A stretch of 47,657 bases of DNA from CAZNFR01 sp964572225 (GTDB lineage Bacteria > Bacteroidota > Bacteroidia > Bacteroidales > GCA-2748055). Both the position numbers and the translations under genes were made by a program. Positions 17,515 through 25,412 of this stretch are shown here, piece after piece. Location: contig CAZNFR010000021.1 of NCBI GenBank assembly GCA_964572225.1, forward strand, positions 1-47,657. The letters are read 5' to 3'. The notes under the pieces are model-generated. The model searched no databases. It was not told the DNA's origin and saw only the letters and a program-made list of their open reading frames with translations. Position 1 is the first letter of the stretch, and each line of letters starts with the position of its first letter.

Positions 17515-17550
17515 AATTGTCTGCAAAAAACATCTACTATTGCGACAATT
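17515..17550 (-). other. Stem-loop inside the surface-protein operon
   Basis: The inverted repeat AATTGTC-x-GCA ... TGC-GACAATT can form a ten-pair stem with one bulged base and a 15-base loop, in the 81-base gap between the PKD gene and the unknown exported protein. No long T-run follows it on the minus strand, so it is a weak intrinsic terminator at most. It could be an attenuator, a processing site or an mRNA end-stabiliser between the two halves of the gene block. Confidence 0.4.
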
Positions 17551-17582
17551 TTTCCGGGTTTGACTTTTAAATATATCAAAAA

Positions 17583-19007
17583 TTATTCCGTAACAACAAT
17601 GCTCTTATACGCACAGAAACGCCTTGCGGTTTCAGGATCAGAGCTTACTTCTATTACTCCCAGCTTAACCTGATAGAATCCAGGGCTTAAGAATACATGC
17701 TGGGTATTTGCCCCGATATTTTTATTTCCGTCTCCATACTCCCAATAGAACTCCGCTGGTTCTGCATCCCCAAGGTAGGTTTCGGTGGCACTTAAGGTTA
17801 CTTCCTGGTTTACACTTACCGTATCGGGTGCAGTAATGTAGGGTTGAATAACCTTTCGGACCTCAACCAGGTATTCTGCCTGATTAAACTGGACAATTCC
17901 GGTTAATTTATCCACCACATTCAACTGGATCAGGTAATCGCCCGGACCTTCAAAACAATGTTCCGCTTCCATGGCCCTGACTTTCGTACCGTCGCCCATG
18001 CTCCATTCATAGTGATACAGAGTGGTATCAAGTGAAACAGTGTTTTCTTCATAAAACACATAGCAATAGTTATTTTCGACCTGCTTGCGGCAAACATCGA
18101 AGGAAGGAAGACTGGTTTCGAATTCAAAAATATCCATGGTACCATTCCGGTTTGAGGTCAGGAACCCGGCACTGTAATCCGAGTCAATATAATAGGTAAA
18201 GTCATCCCTTGTAGAATTAAACCTGGGAGGAAGAATAACCGGAGTATACCATTTACCGTTAAAAAAATCTGTATAATAAATGTCGTATCCCCGTATATTG
18301 TCGATCCCATCTGAAGAAAAATACAATCTTCCTGAAGGATGAATATAGGGGAATATTTCATTTCCGGTGGTATTCACGGTTGGACCAAGATTCTGAGGGG
18401 ATTGCCATCGCCCGTCTACATTCCTGGAAATATAGAGGTCGAATCCGCCAAATCCGCCTTCGCGGTTTGAAGCAAAGAAAAGGGTGGTTCCGGATGAATC
18501 CAGGCTTGGATGAGTGGTAAGTGCATTTGCATCGTTATATCTGAATTCCCTCAGATTGCTCCACCCATCCTGGGTACTGTCCGCAAAGAAAAGTCCGACA
18601 TTGGCGTTTCCTTTTACGTTGTTCCCGAATGCGACCTGGGCGAAATTCCGGGTAATCACCATAAGTTGTCCATCTCCGGAAATACTTACAGGGCCGTCAT
18701 TAAGCAGGGTTCTGAGGGAAGGAGCAAAAGGCTTTTCGTTTCCCCATTCCCCGTTTTCATTTTTCTCAATCATGTACATATGAAAAAAGGGACGGTTTTC
18801 CGCATCGCTTCGCCGGGTTGTGGAACCCGTGGTCTTATCGGAGTTGAAAATAAGCATGTTCCTGTAGATAATCGGAGCCACCTCATTAAAGTTGTTAGTG
18901 GATAAGTCGTGTTTCCTTAGGTCGTAGTTGGATTGTCCCTCCGTAATGACCGGGGTCATGGTCAACACCAGGAAGAACAGGGATGATATGTTAGGGATTC
19001 GCATCAT
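17583..19007 (-). CDS. Exported PD40 (TolB-like propeller) plus PKD-domain protein
   Basis: About 474 residues. The ATG at 19007 (or the adjacent one at 19004) starts a signal peptide (MMRIPNISSLFFLVLTMTPVITEGQ) and leaves one base after the porP stop; a start at 19055 would overlap porP. Residues about 30-300 carry PD40/WD40-like strands (GTTLFFASNREGGFGGFDLYISRN, GRLYFSSDGIDNIRGYDIYY), a propeller of the TolB type. The C-terminal part has two PKD-like domains (YHYEWSMGDGTKV; FYWEYGDGNKNIGANTQHVF). In Bacteroidetes, the gene after porP often encodes PD40 plus an OmpA peptidoglycan-binding domain; here no OmpA domain follows. It probably acts at the outer membrane or cell surface together with the adhesin and PorP. 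Confidence 0.85.
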   Translation of the reverse strand: MMRIPNISSLFFLVLTMTPVITEGQSNYDLRKHDLSTNNFNEVAPIIYRNMLIFNSDKTTGSTTRRSDAENRPFFHMYMIEKNENGEWGNEKPFAPSLRTLLNDGPVSISGDGQLMVITRNFAQVAFGNNVKGNANVGLFFADSTQDGWSNLREFRYNDANALTTHPSLDSSGTTLFFASNREGGFGGFDLYISRNVDGRWQSPQNLGPTVNTTGNEIFPYIHPSGRLYFSSDGIDNIRGYDIYYTDFFNGKWYTPVILPPRFNSTRDDFTYYIDSDYSAGFLTSNRNGTMDIFEFETSLPSFDVCRKQVENNYCYVFYEENTVSLDTTLYHYEWSMGDGTKVRAMEAEHCFEGPGDYLIQLNVVDKLTGIVQFNQAEYLVEVRKVIQPYITAPDTVSVNQEVTLSATETYLGDAEPAEFYWEYGDGNKNIGANTQHVFLSPGFYQVKLGVIEVSSDPETARRFCAYKSIVVTE

Positions 19008-19008
19008 A

Positions 19009-19911
19009 TCAGAAATAGAAGGGGCTTGCCACATCGGCTTTAAAATTAAACTCATACCGGAACATCACTTCAAGTGAACCGTTGGAAACCCTTGAAAGGT
19101 TAGTAAAGGAATAATCGTAGGCCAGGCCTATGCGCAGGGGACGGCTTACCTGGAACTCGATCATGCTGGTCAGGGTTTTGGACGTATATCTGTACAATTC
19201 CCCTAGCCAGAGTTTGTCCTCGAAAAGAATGAAATTCAGTCCGCCCTGTACATCAATCCTGGAAATGGAGTATTCAACCATGGATGAGGCCTTGAGCTTA
19301 AAATTATTAGAGATAGTAAACAAATATCCCCCTGTTAACAGGTAGCGGTAACTTCTGGTATCGAATCCGATTGAACCCGACGAATCCGGTAGGTTGAGCA
19401 AATAGGGAACGGACAATCCCGCAAAAAAGCGATTGTTATAAAGGTAGACCCCTGCTCCGAAATTCGGTGCAAATCCGTGATCTGCATTGAAAGCCTGATC
19501 GGTACCGTCTTTTAGAAGCAGATCTGAGTAATTAAGTTTATAATTGTACAGCCCTGCTCTCAGTCCCATACTCAACCTCACCCCACCAAGCCAGGTTCTG
19601 AATGCATAATGTCCATAAACACCAGTATTGGCATAGCCCGGATAAGACTTATTCTCCACGGTCAATCCAAGAGCCACGTTTCCTTTTTTCAGGGGAGTGT
19701 GCAGTGCGGCCATAAATCCGGTGGGGTTTCCTTCAAAACCGGTGTACAGGGACCGGTGTACACCTGTAAAACTCAAAGCATCCCGGCTTCCTGCATAGGC
19801 AGGGTTATTGGATAGCCCATTGTTCAGATACTGACTAAGCCTGGGTACCTCAAACTGTGCCAATGCCACAATCGGGAGAAAAACCAGTAATATGCCTGCT
19901 AATTTTTTCAC
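19009..19911 (-). CDS. PorP/SprF-family type IX secretion membrane protein
   Basis: A 300-residue outer-membrane beta-barrel protein of the PorP/SprF family. Family hallmarks seen: a signal peptide, then FEVPRLSQYLNNGLSNNPAYAGSRDALSFTGVHRS with the NPAYAGS motif, FMAALHTPLKKGNVALGLTVENKSY, and an aromatic C-terminal end (FYF). In gliding Bacteroidetes, SprF-like proteins are needed for secretion and anchoring of specific large adhesins bearing type-B C-terminal signals, usually encoded next to them. Here the giant repeat protein lies three bases upstream, so this is very likely its dedicated partner. Core P. gingivalis PorP is a paralogue; genomes usually have several. Confidence 0.93.
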   Translation of the reverse strand: MKKLAGILLVFLPIVALAQFEVPRLSQYLNNGLSNNPAYAGSRDALSFTGVHRSLYTGFEGNPTGFMAALHTPLKKGNVALGLTVENKSYPGYANTGVYGHYAFRTWLGGVRLSMGLRAGLYNYKLNYSDLLLKDGTDQAFNADHGFAPNFGAGVYLYNNRFFAGLSVPYLLNLPDSSGSIGFDTRSYRYLLTGGYLFTISNNFKLKASSMVEYSISRIDVQGGLNFILFEDKLWLGELYRYTSKTLTSMIEFQVSRPLRIGLAYDYSFTNLSRVSNGSLEVMFRYEFNFKADVASPFYF

Positions 19912-19914
19912 TGC

Positions 19915-22900
19915 TTATTTTACCACAATAAATCCTTTATCAATAAACTCCCTATCCTTATAATCGACAATAAGTACATAATAATAGGTTCCCGGGGGTA
20001 CAAAATCCTGTTCGTTGTTTGCCTTACCATCCCATAGTTCCAATCCGTTAAACTCCAATCCGGTTTCAAAGCCTAATCTTCCTATGTCCTCAGAAGTGAT
20101 CTCTCTGACCAGCATCCCCTGGGTTGAAAAAATCTGGAAATTGAAGGTTGCACCCTCCACATCCAACCCTTCCGCAATAAGGAAATCGTTCTGACCCGGG
20201 GTACGGTCCGGGGATATTCCTTCGTATACTCTTACCTCCCTTCGGTCGATCAGAATCTGATCGACCATACTCTGGCAGATCCCGTTACTGATGCGGTAGG
20301 AAACAACCACTTCCTCATCAATGGGCACCTCATTTACCCGTACCGGATTTTGCAGGGATGAGCTAAGGCTTGCATTAGCTGAACTCACCTCCCACTCAAA
20401 TGAACCTGCACTGGGTTCGCTGCCCGTTAGCAGGGTATTATCAACGATAAAAAGTATCAGGGTATCTCCCTCAAGGATTTGAGGGGTTTCAGGTTGTTCA
20501 AACATCCTGACCAGAATAGAATCTTTTCTTCCCGGACAACTGCGGGTTTCCTGATTGTAGTATACATAAACCGAATCACGGTCAAATGCAGGATTAACAT
20601 GGTCAAGGTTGATCAGGGTATTTTCGGGATCATCGATACGGATATCCGGATTATTGAGGGTCCAGAAACCCAGGGGCACCTCGGTATCCGGGTCGGCTGT
20701 AAGACTAAAAGAAGGGCCGCATACGAGAAGTGGATCGTCGGTTTTCACAATTCCCGGATCCGGAGCACGGTTTACCCACAGGGGCACCGACCGTTCCAGT
20801 CCGGTAACAGCCGCACAACCATTATTGTCGGTAATTCCGGCAATGGTAAATGTGAATCCGGTCAGAAAACGATTCTCAAAAGTTACATTTACCGAATCCA
20901 GATTGGTCTGAAGGGACGCACCCTCCGCTTCAGCGTCCACTCCATTAAGGAATTCAACTGTGTAAGGTGCCGGTGAACCCTCTTCACTGAAAATCTCAAG
21001 GATCAGGTAAAAATCATCCTGATCATGGCAAATGGTATCAGCCGTGGTGGTAAGGTTAAGCAATACGGGCCTTGAAAGGGTATCGGCCATGATTATTTCG
21101 GAGGTATCCCGGCATTCACCCGAAATAGCAATTCTCCGGAACCATGCAGGTTCATTTAGCTGGGATCTTGTATAATCCTCCTGATTATCCGGTTCACCAG
21201 CATCCTGCCAGCTATAAAACGAGGTACTGTCCTGCCATATATAGCTCCTCTCTATCCCGTCTCCACCATCGACAGGAACACCGTCAATAAAGACTTGACT
21301 ACCAACACATTCTTTGAAGTCCAAAGGATCTTCAAAGGTATTGAACCTAAGGGAAGGCTGAACGGTAAGGGTGACTACATTACTTGTATTCCGGCAGGTA
21401 CTGTCGGGCCCGGAGTAAACATTCCTCCGGAAAAAGAAGTAGCTTGTATCGTCGGCAATGGGAGGAATGTAGTTTTGGTCTGAAGGATCTCCGGAAGCAG
21501 GGGCCCAATTTGTGTCATCCTTTCGGAATTCCCATCCAAAATCGTAATCTCCGGTAATACCCCCCTGGGGTGCTTGACCCGTAAGGGTTTCCGGCAGTGT
21601 AAACTGACAAAGAGTCTGATCGTCGGAAATCAGGTTATTGGTAATGGAATCCAGGACTTCCAGCTTCAGATCATTGCTGGTACTGATGCAGGCGCTGTCG
21701 TTTCCGGAATAGACTATCCTTCGGAACCAGGCAGTTTCATTGATTGTTCCCGGGGAATAGCTACCTGATTGGAACCCTGCTGGACCATCATTCCAGGGGC
21801 CTCCCTGATTATCGGCAATTTGCCAGCGGTAAAGGTAATTTGACCCATCTCCCCCAGAGGGTGGATTTCCGGAAAGGATTAGAAAATCTTCGGGGAGGGC
21901 AGCACAAATGGTATCGGAAGGGTAATCGATGCTGTTGCCGGTAATATCAGGATGAACAATGATCCTAACGCTGTCACTCATATTAATGCAGGCATCATCG
22001 GAGCCTGAGTACACTTCTCTCCGGTAATCGTAAATTCCGAAAGGCAGGGAGGGAGGAGAATAATTTTGGGTGGTAGCTACCGGACTCCAGCTGCCTGGTT
22101 CCTGTCTTTGATACCACTGGTATCGCTTGTCTCCGGGCTGCCCCCCGATGGGAACGGGACCCGTGAGTTCTTCAGGCACCTGGTTGTTACAAATGATCTG
22201 GGATTCAGCAATTATATTGTTGTTTAAAAGGGGGAGTACTGTGATGGTCAGAGTATCCGAATAGGATATGCAGGATCCTGATTCCACTTTCCTGCGGTAA
22301 TAGGTTGTATCCAGCAGTGAGGGTACGGTATAGGCAGGTTGGTCTGAGATTCCCTGGGCTGTGATCCATGAACTGAGATCACCACTCTGTTCCCAGGTAT
22401 AGGTATAATTGCTGCCATTCCCCCCTTCAGGGTCCAGTGTTGCAAACAGAGGGGATATGGGAGATTCATTGAAACAAACCGTATCTTCAGGCTGTATTGT
22501 GTTATTTTCTATCCTGGGTTGAATAACATAAGGAATGGAAAAGCTGGTGTCGACCAGGAAACCGTCACTTATGGCCCTCCGGTAATAATAAGTGATGGGC
22601 CTTAAGGTATCGGGAGGTTGATAGTTCCTTTCATTGTTAACGCCATCAGCAAGGGTCCAGCTTATCATATCATCCGACTTCAGCCAGGAATAAGTGAAAT
22701 TCCCGTTTCCGCCAACCGGACGGGTTGCTGCAATATTTTCGGGGAGTGTTCCCTCACAGGCCACGTATCCATCGGGTACATTATTGATGAGAAACCCGCG
22801 AATGGGAATCTGTAGTTCCGAGATCCTGTCGCCCGATGAGCCCGGGAATGCTCCATTGGTATTAAGAGTAGCTAAAACCTGTCCGGAAGCCCCTCCGGAG

Positions 22901-24180
22901 ATGGAAGAAGTGATGCCAGGAAAATCAGCCAGTAACTGGTCATTATACCATATTACCCCACCACCACCACCACCGCCGGGTCCGGTCGATTCGGGTACTC
23001 CGCTCACATCTCCACCGTCACCTCCTCTGGCCTGGATTGTGAGGTTTCCTTCGATGTGCTGAGTGTTAATTATCACCACTCCGCCAGCTCCTCCTCCCCC
23101 CGCACCGGCTGAGATATTGGTCTCATTCACCGAAAGACCGTTTGCGCTGATAGTTTGACTATTTCCTTCTAGGGTATCTGCAATAATTATGATAATGCCC
23201 CCGCCGTTCCCCCCGGGTGAGGCGACTCTGGCATTTCCGGGATCCTGAGTGGACGTGCCTCCTCCGCCACCAAAATAGATAAGATTGAATCTGGGATCGG
23301 CTGGTACATTTGAATAGGGATTGGCAAATCCCCCTTGTCCTCCCAGAGGTACCGAAGGTGAACAAGTTGAAGCTTCATTTCCACCCGATCCACCCTGCCC
23401 TTCATTGGAACCACCTCCACCTCCGGAAAACCTGGCATTCCCACCACCTCCGGCACTTCCTACCCTGGCTCTGCCTCTCCAATAGGGATAGTAATCCACA
23501 TTAAAAGTCTCACCACGAAGCCCTGCACTGTCTTTTGCAGCGAGGGTAAAAAACTGTTCGTCTACATATCCGGGATCTGCAGAGGAACAACTGCCATTAT
23601 AGGTCTCGAATGGTACGGCTCCTTTGAAACCCTTTCCATCGGCAGAGAAACGATCTTCCAAACGCAATTTCCGTTTTACAAAAACGGCAAAGATCCCTCC
23701 GGTTTTTGTAACCGGATCCCAGGTCGGGAAATCAAAGCTTGAATTAATCACGGCGTTTTCATAATTGGGAATCCGGAAGAGCTGGGCGGATCCTCCGGTA
23801 TTATAGGGATCCATTCCGGGAAGAGTGTTATTAAGAACAATGGTATCCCCCAGGATTTCCGAAATAATGAGAATCGCATATTTACCGGATGAATTCAGTG
23901 AAACAATTTTTCCTTCATCCGCAAAGGGGGGAGGCAAAGGAATTCCCCCTGTTGTTTTATAAAATAGGACAGTGTCGTTTACCGAAAAAAGAGAGGGATT
24001 ATCAACCACCAGTGAGTCGAGGTTCCCGGCATCGTTGGCCAGATAAAAGCTAACCTCGGAATAGGCTGCATCAGAAATACTAACCTCGGTGTATTGGGAT
24101 TTCACCTCGCCGGTTCCGGCAAAAGCAAGAATCGCCAACCAGAACGAAAAGATGTATAATCTGGCAAAGGCAGTTTTCAA
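19915..24180 (-). CDS. Giant type IX-secreted repeat protein / adhesin
   Basis: 1421 residues with a signal peptide ending near VKSQ. Residues about 240-440 form a glycine-rich domain with poly-Gly runs (ARFSGGGGGSNEGQGGSGG, GPGGGGGGGVIWYND) alternating with beta strands such as GGGIIIIIADTLEG. From about 465 to 1070 there are six tandem modules of about 95-100 residues. Each has a YxW(x)..SxDxxxW core, a C-terminal xYYRRxVxSG motif and cysteines, resembling Ig/PKD-like repeats. The C-terminus (ISPDRTPGQNDFLIAEGLD ... LELWDGKANN ... PPGTYYYVLIVDY ... GFIVVK) matches the gliding-associated, type-B CTD plan of T9SS substrates, with a divergent opening in place of SPNGDGxND. Likely a surface-attached adhesin or matrix protein. 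It starts the five-gene minus-strand block. Confidence 0.88.
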   Translation of the reverse strand: MKTAFARLYIFSFWLAILAFAGTGEVKSQYTEVSISDAAYSEVSFYLANDAGNLDSLVVDNPSLFSVNDTVLFYKTTGGIPLPPPFADEGKIVSLNSSGKYAILIISEILGDTIVLNNTLPGMDPYNTGGSAQLFRIPNYENAVINSSFDFPTWDPVTKTGGIFAVFVKRKLRLEDRFSADGKGFKGAVPFETYNGSCSSADPGYVDEQFFTLAAKDSAGLRGETFNVDYYPYWRGRARVGSAGGGGNARFSGGGGGSNEGQGGSGGNEASTCSPSVPLGGQGGFANPYSNVPADPRFNLIYFGGGGGTSTQDPGNARVASPGGNGGGIIIIIADTLEGNSQTISANGLSVNETNISAGAGGGGAGGVVIINTQHIEGNLTIQARGGDGGDVSGVPESTGPGGGGGGGVIWYNDQLLADFPGITSSISGGASGQVLATLNTNGAFPGSSGDRISELQIPIRGFLINNVPDGYVACEGTLPENIAATRPVGGNGNFTYSWLKSDDMISWTLADGVNNERNYQPPDTLRPITYYYRRAISDGFLVDTSFSIPYVIQPRIENNTIQPEDTVCFNESPISPLFATLDPEGGNGSNYTYTWEQSGDLSSWITAQGISDQPAYTVPSLLDTTYYRRKVESGSCISYSDTLTITVLPLLNNNIIAESQIICNNQVPEELTGPVPIGGQPGDKRYQWYQRQEPGSWSPVATTQNYSPPSLPFGIYDYRREVYSGSDDACINMSDSVRIIVHPDITGNSIDYPSDTICAALPEDFLILSGNPPSGGDGSNYLYRWQIADNQGGPWNDGPAGFQSGSYSPGTINETAWFRRIVYSGNDSACISTSNDLKLEVLDSITNNLISDDQTLCQFTLPETLTGQAPQGGITGDYDFGWEFRKDDTNWAPASGDPSDQNYIPPIADDTSYFFFRRNVYSGPDSTCRNTSNVVTLTVQPSLRFNTFEDPLDFKECVGSQVFIDGVPVDGGDGIERSYIWQDSTSFYSWQDAGEPDNQEDYTRSQLNEPAWFRRIAISGECRDTSEIIMADTLSRPVLLNLTTTADTICHDQDDFYLILEIFSEEGSPAPYTVEFLNGVDAEAEGASLQTNLDSVNVTFENRFLTGFTFTIAGITDNNGCAAVTGLERSVPLWVNRAPDPGIVKTDDPLLVCGPSFSLTADPDTEVPLGFWTLNNPDIRIDDPENTLINLDHVNPAFDRDSVYVYYNQETRSCPGRKDSILVRMFEQPETPQILEGDTLILFIVDNTLLTGSEPSAGSFEWEVSSANASLSSSLQNPVRVNEVPIDEEVVVSYRISNGICQSMVDQILIDRREVRVYEGISPDRTPGQNDFLIAEGLDVEGATFNFQIFSTQGMLVREITSEDIGRLGFETGLEFNGLELWDGKANNEQDFVPPGTYYYVLIVDYKDREFIDKGFIVVK

Positions 24181-24278
24181 GGCAGGGATATTAGATTAAT
24201 AACTGACTAAAATAGTAATTTATCAAGGTTCTTGCCAAGCAAATAAAAAAAATCGGATAGAAACATGAAAAGTGAATA

Positions 24279-25412
24279 TTACCCCTTATTACTGATCCGT
24301 CCTAATTTCCTTTGCAAAGTCTGATAAAATCTTTTCATATTTTCAACCGTGATCGCATGCTTCCTTGCACCCCTTATACCGAGTAAAAAGGAATAAGGTT
24401 GTAGATTTTTTACATTCTCACTTAGAATATTTACCATGGCAAGCAGAGGGACAATGGCAAACATGCCGGGAATTCCCCAAACCATGCCACCGGCGACAAT
24501 CCCTATGATGATTACCATGGGATTCAGATTCAGACTGCTTCCCACTATATTAGGAGTAAGAATATTATTCTCGGTAAACTGAATGATCCCGAACAGGATC
24601 AAGACATTCAGCGCCAGGATTGGGGTAGAGCCGGTGAGCAAAGCAAAAATAAAGGGAATTGAGCCACCGATCAGGGTACCGAAATAGGGAATGAAATTGC
24701 AAAGAGCCGATATAATTCCAAAGAAAATGGCATGTTCTATCCCCACGATTAATAGTCCAGTTGAGTTAAGGACAATCAATATCATCACCACCAGGGTCAC
24801 ACCTCCCATGTACCTGGGCACGACATGGGAGAAAGCCTTTAAAACATTTATGGCAACCAGTTTTTTTTGTGGAGGTACCATCTGGAGTATAAAAGCGGCA
24901 AGCTTGGTGCGGTAAAATAAAAACAGAAAAATATACACCGGCAATATTCCTATTCGGAAAATGGTTCCCGCAGTGGCGGTAAAAGCTTTATTGATAACAT
25001 TGCTACCCGCTTCAAAAAGAAATTTCACCCTGATCCTCACAAATTCCACCAAACCCAGATCCCTTAACCCAAGTTGCTGCTCGGCAAATTTCTCCAGTCT
25101 GTCTATATTTGAAAGTGCCATTTGTTTATAGAGAGGGAAATTATCAAAAACCCCAAGGGCCTGCCGGTATGCCATTAGAATAATAAAAAAAGCAATTACC
25201 AGGAAGAGCAGAATGCTTAAAATATTGGCAAGGATCCTGGGTATCCCCTTTTTTTCCAGAAATTCTGCCACAGGGTATAGCAAATATCCGAACAAAACAC
25301 CCAAAACAATGGGATACAAAAACTCCCTGGCTTCTATGACGGCATGGAAGAAAAGGATCACAGACAAAAGCGTAAAAGTGATCCTCATGCTGAGAGGATA
25401 CTTACTCATCAT
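24279..25412 (-). CDS. AI-2E family transporter
   Basis: A 377-residue inner-membrane protein of the AI-2E/PerM/UPF0118 family. It has about eight hydrophobic helices: an N-terminal pair (ITFTLLSVILFFHAVIEAREFLYPIVLGVLFGYLLYPVAEFLE), a central amphipathic region, then the conserved C-terminal half with ALCNFIPYFGTLIGGSIPFIFALL and QFTENNILTPNIVGSSLNLNPMVIIIGIVAGGMVWGIPGM. Members have been proposed to export autoinducer-2 or to act as Na+/H+ antiporters; substrate cannot be told from sequence. The start overlaps the end of the upstream histidine kinase gene by 11 bases, so translation is probably coupled. ATG at 25412 or 25409 are equally possible. Confidence 0.92.
   Translation of the reverse strand: MMSKYPLSMRITFTLLSVILFFHAVIEAREFLYPIVLGVLFGYLLYPVAEFLEKKGIPRILANILSILLFLVIAFFIILMAYRQALGVFDNFPLYKQMALSNIDRLEKFAEQQLGLRDLGLVEFVRIRVKFLFEAGSNVINKAFTATAGTIFRIGILPVYIFLFLFYRTKLAAFILQMVPPQKKLVAINVLKAFSHVVPRYMGGVTLVVMILIVLNSTGLLIVGIEHAIFFGIISALCNFIPYFGTLIGGSIPFIFALLTGSTPILALNVLILFGIIQFTENNILTPNIVGSSLNLNPMVIIIGIVAGGMVWGIPGMFAIVPLLAMVNILSENVKNLQPYSFLLGIRGARKHAITVENMKRFYQTLQRKLGRISNKG

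Noticed and set aside
22960..23420. Poly-proline-like coding or a CRISPR-like repeat on the plus strand
   Set aside because: The CCACCACC-rich stretches are the complement of glycine codons in the adhesin's glycine-rich domain; no regular repeat-spacer pattern.
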